Assembly (NCBI GenBank): GCA_037903475.1
Contig: JBAJFG010000334.1
Location: 206,572-270,571 of the forward strand
Source: Ancylostoma caninum
Taxonomy: Eukaryota; Nematoda; Chromadorea; Rhabditida; Ancylostomatidae
Length of the DNA stretch: 64,000 nt
Direction of reading: 5' to 3'
This document shows positions 36,330 through 49,286 of the stretch, one piece after another. The translations under genes were made by a program, and so were the position numbers. The notes beneath the pieces are model-generated. The model saw nothing but the letters and a program-made list of their open reading frames with translations. It was not told the DNA's origin and did not search any database. Position 1 is the first letter of the stretch, and every line of letters starts with the position of its first letter.

Positions 36330-39300
36330 ATGTGGCAGGACCGAAGGGTTTTAGTCAGTGCCGGAATAGGAGCTTCGGCTCTTGCCTACTGGGTAAGTTT
36401 CATTTTTGTTATTGACTGCACCTGTTTTCTTCAGCACGTGTTAATTTTAAGGTTGTAGGTGATCACTCGGCTAAGGAAATCGCTGAGCTCTAGTTCTTCC
36501 GACTTGATTCCTGTTGGTACGGTTAAGGAGTTGTACGTGTACCCGGTGAAGTCCTGCAAAGGAATTAGTGTATGTGTTCTTTTCGTTCGTATTCATACAT
36601 ATGCACTCAAAGTAGGAAAAGTGCTGAGCTGAAACATACAAAAGCGTAGAAGCAGTCGAGTTTCCACCGTTGCTTCTCCTGAAAGTTTCGTCTTTTTCGG
36701 CTACGTTACCTCATGTTTGCAGGTTTTCTCGTTCTACTGCGATTACCTCGGACCCATTTCAGGGGAGCATTTTGACCGCTACTTCGTCGTCATCGATGGA
36801 AAAACCGGCCGGTGAGCTCTTTCCAGAACTCTCGCTTCCACTTGAAAGACAACAAAAACGTATGTACAGGAAGCTCCAAATGTCCGCAGTCACGAGGGAC
36901 GTGGCCACGACGCGGCTTTAGACAGAGACACAGGCGCTCGGCATGCTGCCACTGGTTGGCTGCAGAGTCAGAGAAGCCAGAGGCAGCATAGAGAGCGCCT
37001 GTGTCTGATCAAGGAGCCGCGCCGTGGCCACGCCCTCTTGACTGCGGACATTTGGAGCTTCCTGTATCTGATGCGCAAGTATTTATGACAACGCATTAGG
37101 AGTCGAAATTCCATTTTTTATTGAAATATTTCTACCTTCCGGAATTACGTGCCATTTCGTTTATCTTTTAAGGTTTTACACAGCTCGTCAGAAGCCTGTG
37201 ATGGTCACCATTGAATGCAAGATTGCTGATGGTGTTCTAACAGTGAAGACAAGAGATGGTTTGAGTGCAACCGTTAACATCGAGAAGGTTCGGAAGCACA
37301 AAGTGATGAGGACGGCCGTGTAAGTGATTGTCTCCATGAAGGAGAGCTCCTCTTCTACCTTCTGCAGCGACAAAGCAAGTCTTGGAGACCATTGCTCTTT
37401 CGAAGGAGGACAGCAACATACAGTTCCTAACCTAAAGCGATTTCAACTCGTCGGACATCAGGTGTAGATTGGCAGTAGAAAAAGTATAAACACAACATGC
37501 TCGGAATCCCTAGAACAGGTTGTCAGCTCAGAATTCCTGGAACAAATTTGCCTCAAAACAATTTGCAGGCTATCTTTTGACTAGAAAGTCATTGTAGACA
37601 AGCTTGGCGTCATCACGCAACCTAACATGTTGTCAGCAACTTTCCTCCCAACAGTTTGTCGACCAGATGAGCCAGAACAAGTTGTCAACTACTTCTTTGG
37701 AGAGCAAGTTGCGAGCAAGTTTTTCTGCTGCAAAGGTTGTCGTCAAGTTGTCGACAACCCTTCAACCAAACAATTTCGCGACAAGGGAGTGCCACTGCAA
37801 GTTGCAAGCTAGTTTCCTCACCTGCGTAGTAAACTACGCAAAAATAGAGTTTCATATAATTTCGCTTGTTGCTCATGATCCGTACCTTTCGACCTTCTTG
37901 AGGAAAAACGGAACTTTGGCTGAAATGAATTCCAGGCTCCATTCTAACCTTCGAACTGATGGACTCGACTGTGGTGAGGAAGTCGCGGCATTACTCTCCG
38001 AGGCTCTCGGCGAAACAGGTTCGCTCGTATCATAGGACAATGGAAACTCCATGTCAAGGCCGAAGGCCTCACCAATCTGAGATTGCAGATACTCGTCTCT
38101 TGATGTACAGCGAAGGACTGTTCACCGAGAGAACATGTGTACCGCATTCCGACTGGTGGAACAACAACGTCCCGAAAAGAAGAGATGATGTGCGTTTTGA
38201 TCCCGTTTTTCGATAATTTAGGCATATTCTGTATTCATGATTACAGCAATGCTATCCAGCGGAAATTCCATTCTTTAGAAACAGCCAGATTTTCCGAAGT
38301 CATCGAGACAATACCGATACATCGTGATCTGAAATCTGGTAAAAGGTCCATCCTAGCATCTCGTCGCCCATCCTTCAATTTGTTGGGCTAATTTTGTGTA
38401 ATTGTAACCTAGGATTTTCCAGTTTGGTTATAGCCTGGAGATGTGGCGTCATAAAAGTACCATGATGGGTGGTCGTTTCTAAACGCATAACGTCTACTGA
38501 CACATATGGCCCGTTAGTTCAGAGAGGGCCCGAAGTGGCTTTGTCTGCAGTTATGACCGCGCTGATCATATCAATGGGAGCACGCCGCAGGATGTGTCTG
38601 GAAGGAGATTTTACGAAACGGCAGTAAGGAAACATCAAAATGGAAGGAATCACACCATATACATGTCAAAAAGGTGTAAAAATTAAATCAGTTGGCCGAC
38701 ACCGTGATGAGGTCGTACTTGAAGACAAAATCTAGTCATTCCACTGGCCCACTCTGAGCTACCAACTGTGCCATCTGCTATATACATAAATAGCCACACG
38801 TCAGATTTTTGTGTTGTTTTGGACTTGGCAACCAGAAACCAGGCTTGGTTCACACTAAGACCTCGGGCATTTACCAGTGGCAGACGCAGGCAGGGGAGTG
38901 GAGCTTGGAAAAAAAAGTGGGGCATCCTTCACTTCAGATCACAAGAAAGCCGGAGTTTCAAAAATTATACCATGAAAATGTTTTGGCCTTAGGTGATTAA
39001 AAACAGTTATTTAATAATAAATGTAAGAGACTAAGTATGAGCTAATACAAGCTGTCTTCGGTTTCATAAAGTGATTCTGAAAAGAGCGCCCCCCCCCTCC
39101 AAGAAAAAGTTAACTCTCGTTCGTTCATGGTGTCTATCTACATTAGGTCATGTTAAATTCTCCTTTTCATGAAGAATAAGCAAACATTAGTTTTCTATGT
39201 GTTTACCTGACGTGGTGATTTACGCGCGGGTGGTTAGTGCACCTTAACTCACCACATAACGGAAGTGTTTCTGCGAGTAAATATTGAATTAACCTCCACC

Positions 39301-40832
39301 GGACGCCGACAAGCAGCATCGATGTTTATTTATTTATTCATTCCCTATGCTAAGAAAGAGCCTCGACATGACATTGTCTATGGGTTCGAAGTAAGGGGAA
39401 AACCTAGATCTTTGTACGTGCATACTCTTTTCGCGAAAAATTGCTAAGACACAAAGTCGGCAACCAACATTATTAGGTACTTTCAGTGCGCATACGCGGA
39501 CTTGGCTCCGTACATGATCACTACTCAAGCATCGCTGAACGATCTTAACTCTAAATTGGAAAACGACGTGAGTTTTCTCCTGAACTGTCAATTAACTCAT
39601 TGTGAGTGCAGTGGTGTGATAGTCCTCTAGCAGTTTGTTAGTGTTGAACGGCTCGCCAACTCCTTCATTATCGTGGTGATATCCACTCCTTTTATTTAAC
39701 ATAGCAGATCGGTGTCCATATCCATGACGGTTCTCAAGAATATTTTAGCCTTTACATGAATTGCACGCTTTTTACGGGTGAAAAGTTGGAACTTGTGAAA
39801 AGTGTGGAAGGCTATCTGGAGCAAACAAAGTTTGGCATTTACCCGGCCATCGGCCAGAGTCTTCTTCGCATCAACTGACTTTCCGATTACTTATAATTCT
39901 GGATTTTCAACATAAGTGTTGCCTCAATAACTCATTCAATTTCTACTTTGAACAGCTCAGCCTTGTCCAAGCATTTTATCTTTGCACTATTATCTTAGAG
40001 GTTGCATGTTTACGTTCACTGTTTACGTTAACCAGTCAGGTAAATCTATAACTTTTCTGGGCAGGAGATCAGCAATGGAAGGAGAGCACGCCTCTCTACC
40101 TTCCCTTCTGCTCTTGAGCGTTACTTCCCATCGATTTTATTCTACACTTGCTTATTTTTCTTCTATAACTTGAAGAAAAAAACGACTTCTATTTCTTAAA
40201 CTCTCCTTCTCACAAATACTTTGTGGAAGCAATGTATAATATACATACATTAGGTGACCAGTCTTCATTTCCGCCCTGTCATCGTTGTGGATCAGTGCGC
40301 AGCATGGGACGAGGACAAATGGCTTGACCTCCAAATAGGGGATGTTAAGCTACAATGCTTCAAACCATGCACAAGGTGAGGAGAGCAATTGTTTGGACTT
40401 CTTAAGACTTTCGTTTGAAACCGTATGAATTTTTGGAAAATTTACGCAAGCACCGCATTGGCTCTACCGGAAGTTAGCACAGAATATTTGATTCAGGTGT
40501 GTGTTCACCACCATTGACCCAGAAACTGGCACCAAAGACAGCGAAATGCAACCACTGAAGAAGCTGCGACAGTAAGGCTGGACCGTTTTGCCTGAATACT
40601 TTTGGAGAAGCTACGCATGAGTGTTTAGATTTCGTCTTGCTCCAGAAGGGCCTATGCGACAGCAGTTCAAGGATTCTCCGATCTTTGGAGTGAACGCTGG
40701 CGTTGACAGACCGGTGCGTTGGCCTAGTCATCCTTCGTTTTCCTTCTGATTATTCGCAAGTTTGCTCACTTGCAGGGCCACATCCACGTGGGACAGACGG
40801 TCTACGCGCGCTACAAGAAGTCAGCCTTCTGA
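36330..40832 (+). CDS. mARC-type MOSC domain protein, complete (337 aa)
   Basis: Molybdenum-cofactor enzyme of the mitochondrial amidoxime-reducing component family, which reduces N-hydroxylated substrates at the outer mitochondrial membrane. Eleven exons join in phase: 36330-36392, 36459-36569, 36723-36811, 37173-37319, 37936-38018, 38089-38189, 39487-39567, 40254-40375, 40497-40571, 40629-40713, 40776-40832. The N-terminus MWQDRRVLVSAGIGASALAY is a membrane anchor. Residues about 40-60 read IPVGTVKELYVYPVKSCKG (MOSC N-terminal barrel). The MOSC core includes RPVIVVDQCAAWDEDKW, IGDVKLQC and PCTRCVFTTIDPETGT, whose RC cysteine aligns with the Mo ligand, and it ends GHIHVGQTVYARYKKSAF. The length equals that of human mARC1. 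I see no defect. Confidence 0.9.
36867..37064. mobile_element. Palindromic 198-bp MITE in mARC intron 3
   Basis: Arms begin CAGGAAGCTCCAAATGTCCG and continue with GCAGTCA and CGTGGCCACG, pairing over about 85 bp around a short centre. TA lies at 36865-36866 and 37065-37066, a TA target duplication as for Tc1/mariner-type MITEs. The host splice sites are not disturbed. Confidence 0.85.
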
Positions 40833-42979
40833 TCTATCTCATAAACTCGCATCTACCTCGTAATTTAATATTTAATAATAACAATTCTTCTTTATGCCCG
40901 TGCGTTGTGTCGGTCAGAGTTCACGCATCGCTATTTATCGTTTGTTGGCGAAGTTTCTCGCAAAGACATGGTCGGCGCTGGTGCGCACGTGCGTTCTCCA
41001 TTCAATAGCCGACACTGTCTCCAGCTGCACAGCATCCACACTCGTTCGGCGCTATTCCAGGTTTCCTCGAGCTCTTTTAGGATTGGAGACTGATGATTGA
41101 TGACAAGAAACTCTTCATCGGCATAGTTGGCACTTCGATAATAACCTATAATGTGAGTTTCTGCTAGTTTTTGATCGATTGTTGCAATATGTGGCGCTTT
41201 CGAATCAACACCTTCATTATACGTTTTCTCTGCTATTCCTCTGCAGCAGGAGCAGTTTTCAGTGAACATATTCTGTCATAGATGAGGCTAATATCGAAGT
41301 GATTTTTGAGTTGTAGGAACAAAAAAAAACCGTTGTAAGCGTTTTCCTCTGCTTCACTCCTTTTTGGATGCGGAACGTGAAATGCGGCCACGAGATTTCG
41401 CATGACACTCAACTTACCCTTCAGTTGGCTCTATTCTTGGTTAATCTCCTATACTGTAATAGTTCGGCAGTCTATCATAGAAAAGCTGCGGATAATATTA
41501 TGAGGCGTAATGAGTACTCATTCATAATTTTTCACTACTTATAACTCACATATGACATTTTGGGAGCAGTTCTTCTACATGCTACATCTCTACTCGTTTG
41601 CACGTCAATAATTTCATCATTTTACACCATCCATTTGTCATGTGGCTAATTTTCATGTCACATCTAAATTATTATAGAACACGTGAACTGGTACCTCCCT
41701 GGGTGAAAAATGTTTCCCTTGAAATGGATGTCCCAATCTGTTGCTTTTTTCAAAGGGTCGTGGTACTAATTAACGGATGATGGCTAAATTCATATCCCTG
41801 ATGCGATCCGTTCTTATTAAAAATTCGATATTGGGACTTATTTCCTCTCACACAATATAATTCTAGGCACAATATCCCTGTTCACATAATATTTGCAGAT
41901 TCTGAAGAGAGCTTCTGAACTATTAGGTCGTCAAGTATGAAATGTCTGATTTTGAATGAGAAGATTTTGAGCTTTGTATTTTCTCCTACACTATCGTCAC
42001 GGCCATGCCATCTTAACAGTGGCTTGTTTGCCCCAATAGCTTAGAAGCATGGAAAGCCAGAGGCAATGAAAAGCGTTTCCAACATCATGTTGAAAAATAA
42101 ACATTTTCTCCAGCAAGAAATGGGCTAATCTCTGAAAAGAGGTGTGCTCAAATGGAGCAAGGTTTGGCCAGTACAATGAGTGGCAGATTGGTTCTCACCC
42201 GTGCTCCTCTGGTTTTATCAGATTGGTTAGTGAGAAATGCTAAAAAATTGGCACTAATTTTTGTGCGCCAAAATGTGGAAAATTCGTTTCCGGATCACTT
42301 TTAATTTTCGTTCTGCCTTGAATACCTCAATATTGTTGCGTTATGAAGATCACATCTTGCTGCTTATGCCCTTATTTGAATCCTATCTGCTTCCCCTACA
42401 GCATCCAACTCATCGGTATCCAAATTCATCATAGGGCTCACTTTGCAGCTTTTTATCACCTGATCGGGGAACTTCCGAAAGAAATGTTCCTCAACGCGTT
42501 CACTAGGCAAATGTCCCATAAACACTTCGCTGATGTTTTCACCTTCTTCTGCTCTGATGGCTCGAAGAAGGGACTCATGTTCCAAAATGACACGAGTTTT
42601 GGTCTTTGAGTAGTTTTACAAAAAATATCTTCACACAAAAATTTGAACGCTGATCAGAAACCAAAGAGGTTAAGCTCCAAAGACAGCGACTGTCAATCTG
42701 ACTGCTCATAAAATCAGACATTTCGAACTTGGCGACCTAATAAATTTATCCTTTGATCTTAAAGATGATCAACTCTGGAAATTTCTAATACAGTAAACGA
42801 TTTCAAGCTCATCTACCTCTTGGTTCAGTGTAGCGAGCCGATCACTCTTGCCCACATTCTCATTGATGAATGATTGACGTAGTCTTTGATTGTTTGGATT
42901 AAGTGAAAAAGTGGTCGAGCGCACGAGTTTCATCTGTTTTGCTGATATGGCGCGAGTTGGATTGCTTTCCTCGTAGTCG
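40833..42979. other. Spacer between the two mARC paralogues
   Basis: No recognisable gene except a minus-strand gag-like open frame (42364-42585). The rest is AT-rich single-copy-looking sequence. Confidence 0.45.
42364..42585 (-). pseudogene. Possible retroelement gag fragment
   Basis: A 73-codon minus frame whose peptide has an LLRAIR start, then GHLPSERVEEHF, then MMNLDTDELDAVGEADRI. The order (a 'L-P-x-x-V' segment followed by 'D-E-L-x-x-x-A-D-R-I') resembles the C-terminal part of Ty3/gypsy gag proteins. This is pattern resemblance only. No flanking pol or LTR is visible. Confidence 0.3.
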
Positions 42980-43961
42980 ATGCTGCTAAGGCAGCATAGA
43001 AAAGGTAGACACAGGGGGAAATCTCGTAGATTGACCTTCAGGTCACCGCCACTAGTTGCAGCACCAGTTACAAAATTCGTTCAGGCCGTTCGATATGTCG
43101 CCAATCTCTTGAGCAAATCGCGACCTCAATTGATTCCAGTTGGAACAGTCAGTGCACTTTACGTTTATCCAGTGAAGTCATGCAAAGGAAAAAAGGTCGG
43201 TGACTCCCAACAGTCTTTTTCTTTAGCCTTTCTGGAGTGGGTATCAGTTGTTGGTCCATGTATGTTTTGTATTTCTGTGAAAATTTCCAGTTGGAAGAAT
43301 ATGCTGTAGAAATATATGCACTTGCATCACTTAACGGAAGAAACTGAGATTTTCGCAAGGATTTCACATCGGCATGTGCGGATACATTTAACAGTAAAAC
43401 AGTGCCGAAGTGATACACGATCTGTCGCTGCATGACAGTCTCATTAGGCGCTTCGAAAATTTTTGAAAAGTACATGTGTTTGAGATGAAATCAGACGCTT
43501 CAGCTTTCATGTTCAGGTATTTTCCATGTACTGTGGCGAAACAGGGCCAATCGCGGGTGAAATTCTAGACAGAAATTTCATTGTTATCAATGGCAAGGAT
43601 GGAAGGTACGTAGGGAGAATTATCGTTTGTCATTCTGACGAAAGAAATCCTCAATCCTTATAGATGTGTTCAGATTTTACACGGGAAGGCAGAAGCCATG
43701 TATGGTTTTGATCGAGTGTGATGTTTGCGACGGCGTTTTAACAATGAAGTACGGGGAGAAGTTCGTAAACGTTGATATGGAGGAAGTTCGGAAACGAAAT
43801 GACGTTAGGACGGCGAGGTTTGCTGAAGCGTGGATGAGCAGCTTCTGCCACAATAGTGCTGTAATGCACTCGTTACAGACTCTTCCACGAGGAACGTAGC
43901 GATGGACTGGACTGCGGTGATACTGCCGCTGCGTTCCTCTCCGAAATTCTGGAAGAGCCTG

Positions 43962-46040
43962 GTTCGTTTGGAATACGTTGTGGATCATGACTTTTTGTAG
44001 TTTTCAAAGGAATGGGATTCTTCGGGCATTGGAGATCATCGAGAACATCTACGAATTCTGGAATTGTTGGAGCAATATTTGTATGACATTTATTCAAAAA
44101 GAATTCAATTAAGAAAAAAAAAACAAATATATTCGAGGAGAAGAAAGAAATTTATTCGAATGTTCATTTGCATGGCTGTATTGGACATTTTATGTGATTG
44201 GTTCGAGTTGTCAAAGGCGATTTTTTTCTCGGAGCTAAAAGTCGGGCAAAGGAGAAAAGAAGAGGGGAATAATTTAGAATTGTAGAAGAGGAAACACCGA
44301 GTTTTTTCTATTATAGACGATTGGGCGAACAGAGAGAAATATATTGTAACATATATTGAATTTCAGCTAGGGCTAGTTGATAACAGTTCTAGTTGAGGTA
44401 TTTAAAATTGATGGTCGTGATCATCGTGCGAAATATGAGGTTGTTGCAAGATCGATTTCGGATTTTCGAACCTCGAACATTGGACTAATACTCTGGAAAG
44501 GAAAGTGATGTTTCAGTAGCATATTTGGTATTTATTTGGAAGCTTATTTCTTCTTTTTCCTGCGCTTTCATTTCCATCTGGACCTGTCCACCTTTATTGG
44601 CTTTTTCGGGGGGGGGGAGTTCGTCTTAAATTGTATAATGTCTCAAAAATTCGTCTTAAATTGTATAATGGATTCGAACTCGGTAACAATGCAACAGCTT
44701 GGCAAGGGAATATTACCAGCGCCAGCGGGACGGAATGTCAAAGAAGATCACAGCCCAGTGTTGGACCAAAAAAAATCCAATTTTGAAGGTAAATGTCTAG
44801 TTCATAGTTATGGACTAAAATTCAATGATGTCGAAATCGTTCTCGAAGCAGTGGTGGAAGGTATCACCAGAGGATATGGTCAGAATCTCGAAGGTGGCTT
44901 TAAGGTCTATTATTATTATTTTTTTCAATTTTGGCAAAGTGGGAGGGATAGACACGGTGAAAAAATGAAAAAAAGGCAAATGAATTCTCCTCGAATTATC
45001 CTCTGGGATTTTACGACAGCACAAGACCACACTTCGCATCCCAGACGATTTGGAAGAAGACGCGAGCGGAAACTGAGACTCGCCTTTACATGTCTCACTC
45101 AGCGGACTGTTCTCCTAAAGATGACCACAAATTCAGATGGTTTGACTCATCCCTGAGAGGAAGAGTGAGTTGTAAAGATACCCCAGTTCAAGACGCTTTT
45201 GCAGATTTAGTTGACTCCAGAAAGCTTCGCTCCAAATTCAATGGGACCAAAAGTTGGCTGAAAGATGGCGAGGATGTGCTGATTCAAATGACACCTTAAT
45301 AGGGGGCAAAGCTCTAGTTTCAGTCGAGTATGACAGTTCAAATTCAACTGTCAAAATCCGACATCGATTCTGCAACAATCTGATAGCTTTTCATACGAAC
45401 GGAGGTTGGTTCTAAGGATATCATATTATGTACTTAATGTTAGCCTAGCGTTACCTGCACGGGTTAAATTACATACACTAATAAGGGTGTACGATATTCA
45501 GAATAATGTTCAGAATATCGTCTCAATGAGATGACCACTAGTTTAAAGACAGCACTCACGATAAAAAACGTCGTCGACTTTCCCATGAAATTCTACTCTA
45601 GAGGCTACTCTTGTGCCCATAGCAGAGGAGACATCATCAAAAAAGGCTACGTTTGCGCGAAATACTATGTTGTAATTTGCCAACACATGTCCATTTGTAC
45701 GAGATCTATCGCCTGAGATGGGTGCGGCCGCCGAGGTGCGGAAAGGATCACCGCTATCCGAAAATACTGATCGATCCTGTATCAGCTGAGAAACACAGCC
45801 GCACATGATCACAGAGAATGGGGCGGGTTGAGCATGGTGGGCGCATTTGTACATGCGTACGAGTTCTATTACTCGAGTAACTGCGCGATTCGGAGTGATT
45901 CCTTTTGTAGTTACACTCCAATTGATGACATCTTTAAAACAAACACAAATACGAGGGAACTTTTTTTCAGCGTGAGTGCTGCCTTTAAGCATTTTGTGTG
46001 ACCGTTGCGTTGGGCTCCCCAGTCGACAATCACCTTTCAG
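43962..46040 (+). other. Expanded intron 4 of the broken mARC copy (2.1 kb)
   Basis: The corresponding intron in the intact copy is 70 bases. The extra sequence has a 10-G run (44608-44617), a short tandem duplication with TTAAATTGTATAATG at about 44628 and 44655, and a plus open frame of 206 codons (44536-45156) with no recognisable family. A long minus frame (45543-46202) runs across exon 5 antisense and is probably incidental. Confidence 0.5.
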
Positions 46041-47070
46041 ATACGAGATTACTGATGTACCAAAAGGGTCTCTACAGCAATCGAGGTTGTGTAATCGAAC
46101 GGAATGCCTGGAATGTAGAAATTCCGTTGAGAACTGACAAGGTGATTGAATATTTAATTGGTTATCCTTGTCAATGACTTGTTGGTCGGCTTTATCCTGC
46201 ATTTACAGACGCCATTCGCTGATGATGCTCCTTTCATGATCAACACACAAGCATCTTTGGAGGAATTGAATACCAGGTTGAAGGAGAAGGTCCGCCCATG
46301 CGCTCATTTTTGTACCAGTTTGTTGTTGCTCAGAGCAATTGCTTTCCATCTTTTGCAGGTTGTGATCGAGCGGTTCCGACCGGTGATTCTCGTTGACAAA
46401 TGCGCTGCTTGGGATGAGGACAAGTGGCTGAGCGTTCACATTGGCGATGTTGTGCTGCAGTGTCTGAAGCCATGCCTCAGGTCTCTTTCCTATTATTTCG
46501 AATTTTTCTTGCCCCTTATTTGAGGTTTACTTCCTAGCAGGAGTTGGAGTTAACCTGATGGTAAAAGCATTACCTTTTATTTTATTTCATTTCCACTGAA
46601 CTCTAATCTGCACCACACATATGATTTATAGAAAACCAAACAAATGGAAAATAGTTTGAAAAAGGCAAGAAAATCATCTACTCTAACAGAAGCAAACTTT
46701 TTTCAGCAAACTCTGTAAGGGAACTCTGTAGAAGGAGATGTTAGCCATAAAAATAACGTAAAACCAATTAATGGGTAATTCGCAGCCCCGAGACTCAGCT
46801 ACATGCCTGCGACATAAAACAACAGTCCAGATCAGTTGGTTTGATGTCCTCATTTCGTAAGGGGTCATAGGAACCATGACGGAATTACCTTCGACGAGTT
46901 ATCCAGAAAAAAAAACTCTTGGCATTGTACACTAATAGTGGAAGCGCAGAAATGAAGTGCAAGGCTGAGAAGTAAAGGGTAGGGAAAGGAAGCGGGAAGA
47001 ATCCAAACGGGTAGAAAAAACCCAGAAGAAGCGTCGAATTTTCCTGGACTGTTGTTTCCTGACCTACCAG

Positions 47071-48332
47071 GGGTCGTATCCACGAAACTTCCCGTCGCGG
47101 GAACTTGACGGGAACTCAGCAGGAACCTGACTTCCCGTCCCGGAAGTTCCCGCAAGTTCCCGGTGTAATGACACTATCCACGAACGCACGGGAACTTCCG
47201 GGAACCTAACAGTGTATTTTGGCTTGCGCATTTCGCGTGCACGGCGCGAACACTAAATTTTCGAATTATAATCAACTATTCTGAAGATTTCCTAACCATT
47301 TTTTCCTCTGATTCAACGCACGACGTCATTTTCAACCATACTGAATATTGTTTGTGATCAATTCCGACCATCTACCATGTTTCGAAAACGAGCGATCGTT
47401 TGTTGAAGTAGTAACACGAGAGAAGATACTTTCGTGCGTGTCTGCCAATCGAAGAGGTGCTACTTGAGACAAAGATAAGTGAAATGGCACGCAATAAGTT
47501 CTTTCAACCAAACGATTGAAAGAAGTCAGTAGTTCGCAACTGGAATTACAAGGTTGGCGGGAAAGGTTATTCATCTATTCGGTTAAAGCCGACTGAAATT
47601 TACCACTAATTCAATTCAAAAACCACCGGGCTCACCCAGATTTTTAGCGAACTCTGCCTTTTTTTTGACAGAGACAAGACTTGCACATAAAGTCCAGCTG
47701 AATCTAGCGAAAATTTACTGGATATGCTGGAGCTTTACGGAACACGATTTCGACGCAACTACGTAATTTCCATTTTAAAAAAATGACAGATCAAAAAGTG
47801 GAGTGGTGCCATAACACGTTCCGAGTGGCGGTTAAGCCTGTGAAACGGTGTAAGTCCGGAAAAAAATACCAGCAAACTGGTGTTTCTTCCCAAATCTTGT
47901 TGGCTTCTCGAAAAGTACGAAGACCTGTGCTCATTGCTCGTGAAAATGCACCCCATTAAGACAAGCATGCAAGACAAGCGAAGTTTCTGACACGCGTGTC
48001 GAGACCACAACGATTAAAACATCTAAGGAAGGTGATACTGTTCAGAAATGAGCTTAACGGAAAATATTAGTGCTGAAGCCAATACAGTAGCCCTGAAAAA
48101 TAACGAATTGTGAACCAGTTTTACTACAGAACTATCAAAACGAGAAATATTAGATCATTTTCAAAGTTTCATGATGAAAAGTGCACGCAAACGTCGGAAA
48201 GGTTACAACAATACCGAAATATTCTCTGTCGGGAACCTAGGTTCCCGCCGATGTCGGCGGGAGTGAAATGGGCGTGGCCAGGAACTGCCGGGAACTAGCG
48301 GGAAGTGTCAAAAACGTTCGTGGATGCGGTTT
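47071..48332. mobile_element. DNA transposon-like insertion with inverted ends, in the broken mARC copy
   Basis: The left end has CGTATCCACGAA and the right end, reversed, CGCATCCACGAA. Both ends carry subterminal GGGAACTT/AAGTTCCC words in both orientations (47086-47215 and 48225-48305). The size is about 1.26 kb. No transposase was recognised, so it is probably non-autonomous. The ends resemble CGTATTCA-type PIF/Harbinger termini, but the superfamily is uncertain and the target duplication could not be fixed. Confidence 0.6.
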
Positions 48333-48794
48333 CGCCCGGGAACCCCACCGTGTGGATTCTTTCGAATCGATTTCAAACCTTTTCGGAACATTATCTACTT
48401 TTTTCTGGAATCTATTCCTTTTAGGGCCACATCCACGTTGGTCAGACCGTCTATGTTCGGTACAAATCTGAGTATTTGAAGCAAACCCCGTTCTACACTT
48501 CATAGCACGTATTGGAACGTAGTGCTCAATTTTCACTTCAGGAATTGACGCAATGTATTCTTACATGTATCTCAATTTTTGTGCAAACATTCAACACAAG
48601 TTGTAATTTTTTTCGTCGGAATGAATGTTGGCTTAGAAAACAGAGATGATGAGTTCGTTTTTTACAGCATCTTTAGCAGTTTTGTACCTTAATCCTGAAA
48701 GGCTTTGGAGAGCGCACATTCAATTCTTTTGTGCGAACAGTACACAGTTAAATGGATCCCTGGGTGTTTGAATTGTTCTGAGAAACCTCGCTTT

Positions 48795-49286
48795 TAGTAT
48801 TTAAGACATTTAGAGGCACAGTCTCATCTCATCTTCTCGTTGTTGAAATATGACAGATTATGAATCAGCTTGATGCGCTGGTTCCAGTGACAGACATGAA
48901 ATGCAATGAAATGGCCAATGCAGGTTTTATTTTTGTACAAATCGCGAAACTGATTTCTGCACAGGGACTGTGCCTTCAAAACTTTTCAAAGTACTTCATG
49001 ATGTTATCCGCATTGTTAAGTGGACGATTCATTTATGTAGTAGTATTTAAGACATTTAGAGGCACAGTCTCATCTCATCTTCTCGTTGTTGAAATATGAC
49101 AGATTATGAATCAGCTTGATGCGCTGGTTCCAGTGACAGACATGAAATGCAATGAAATGGCCAATGCAGGTTTTATTTTTGTACAAATCGCGAAACTGAT
49201 TTCTGCACAGGGACTGTGCCTTCAAAACTTTTCAAAGTACTTCATGATGTTATCCGGATTGTTAAGTGGACGATTCATTTATGAGG
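48795..49286. repeat. Recent tandem duplication, 2 x 246 bp
   Basis: Copy 1 is 48795-49040 and copy 2 is 49041-49286. They are near-identical: one C/G difference at 49011 versus 49257, and divergence only in the last few bases. Each carries a 60-codon open stretch beginning MNQLDALVPVTDMKC whose coding status is unknown. Confidence 0.9.

Larger units (their letters stand above)
42980..48505 (+). pseudogene. Second mARC-type MOSC gene, broken
   Basis: Tandem paralogue of the gene at 36330-40832, with matching exon order. Exons: 42980-43195 (5' end uncertain), 43517-43605, 43674-43817, 43879-43961, 46041-46141, 46209-46289, 46359-46480, and last exon 48425-48505. Five of the internal exons equal those of the intact gene in length (89, 83, 101, 81 and 122 bases). 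It keeps IPVGTVSALYVYPVKSCKG and RPVILVDKCAAWDEDKW. The two exons that would encode the RCxxTT-DP Mo-ligand motif and the FGVNAGVDRP segment (75 and 85 bases) are absent between 46480 and 48425. Their loss (160 bases) also breaks frame into the last exon, which runs to an early TGA. A transposon lies in the gap. The start also lacks the membrane anchor of the intact copy. Confidence 0.8.

Noticed and set aside
45543..46202. Long minus frame (219 codons)
   Set aside because: It runs antisense through mARC-copy exon 46041-46141 and shows no family motif. Probably incidental, although the 45.5-46.0 kb part is unexplained.
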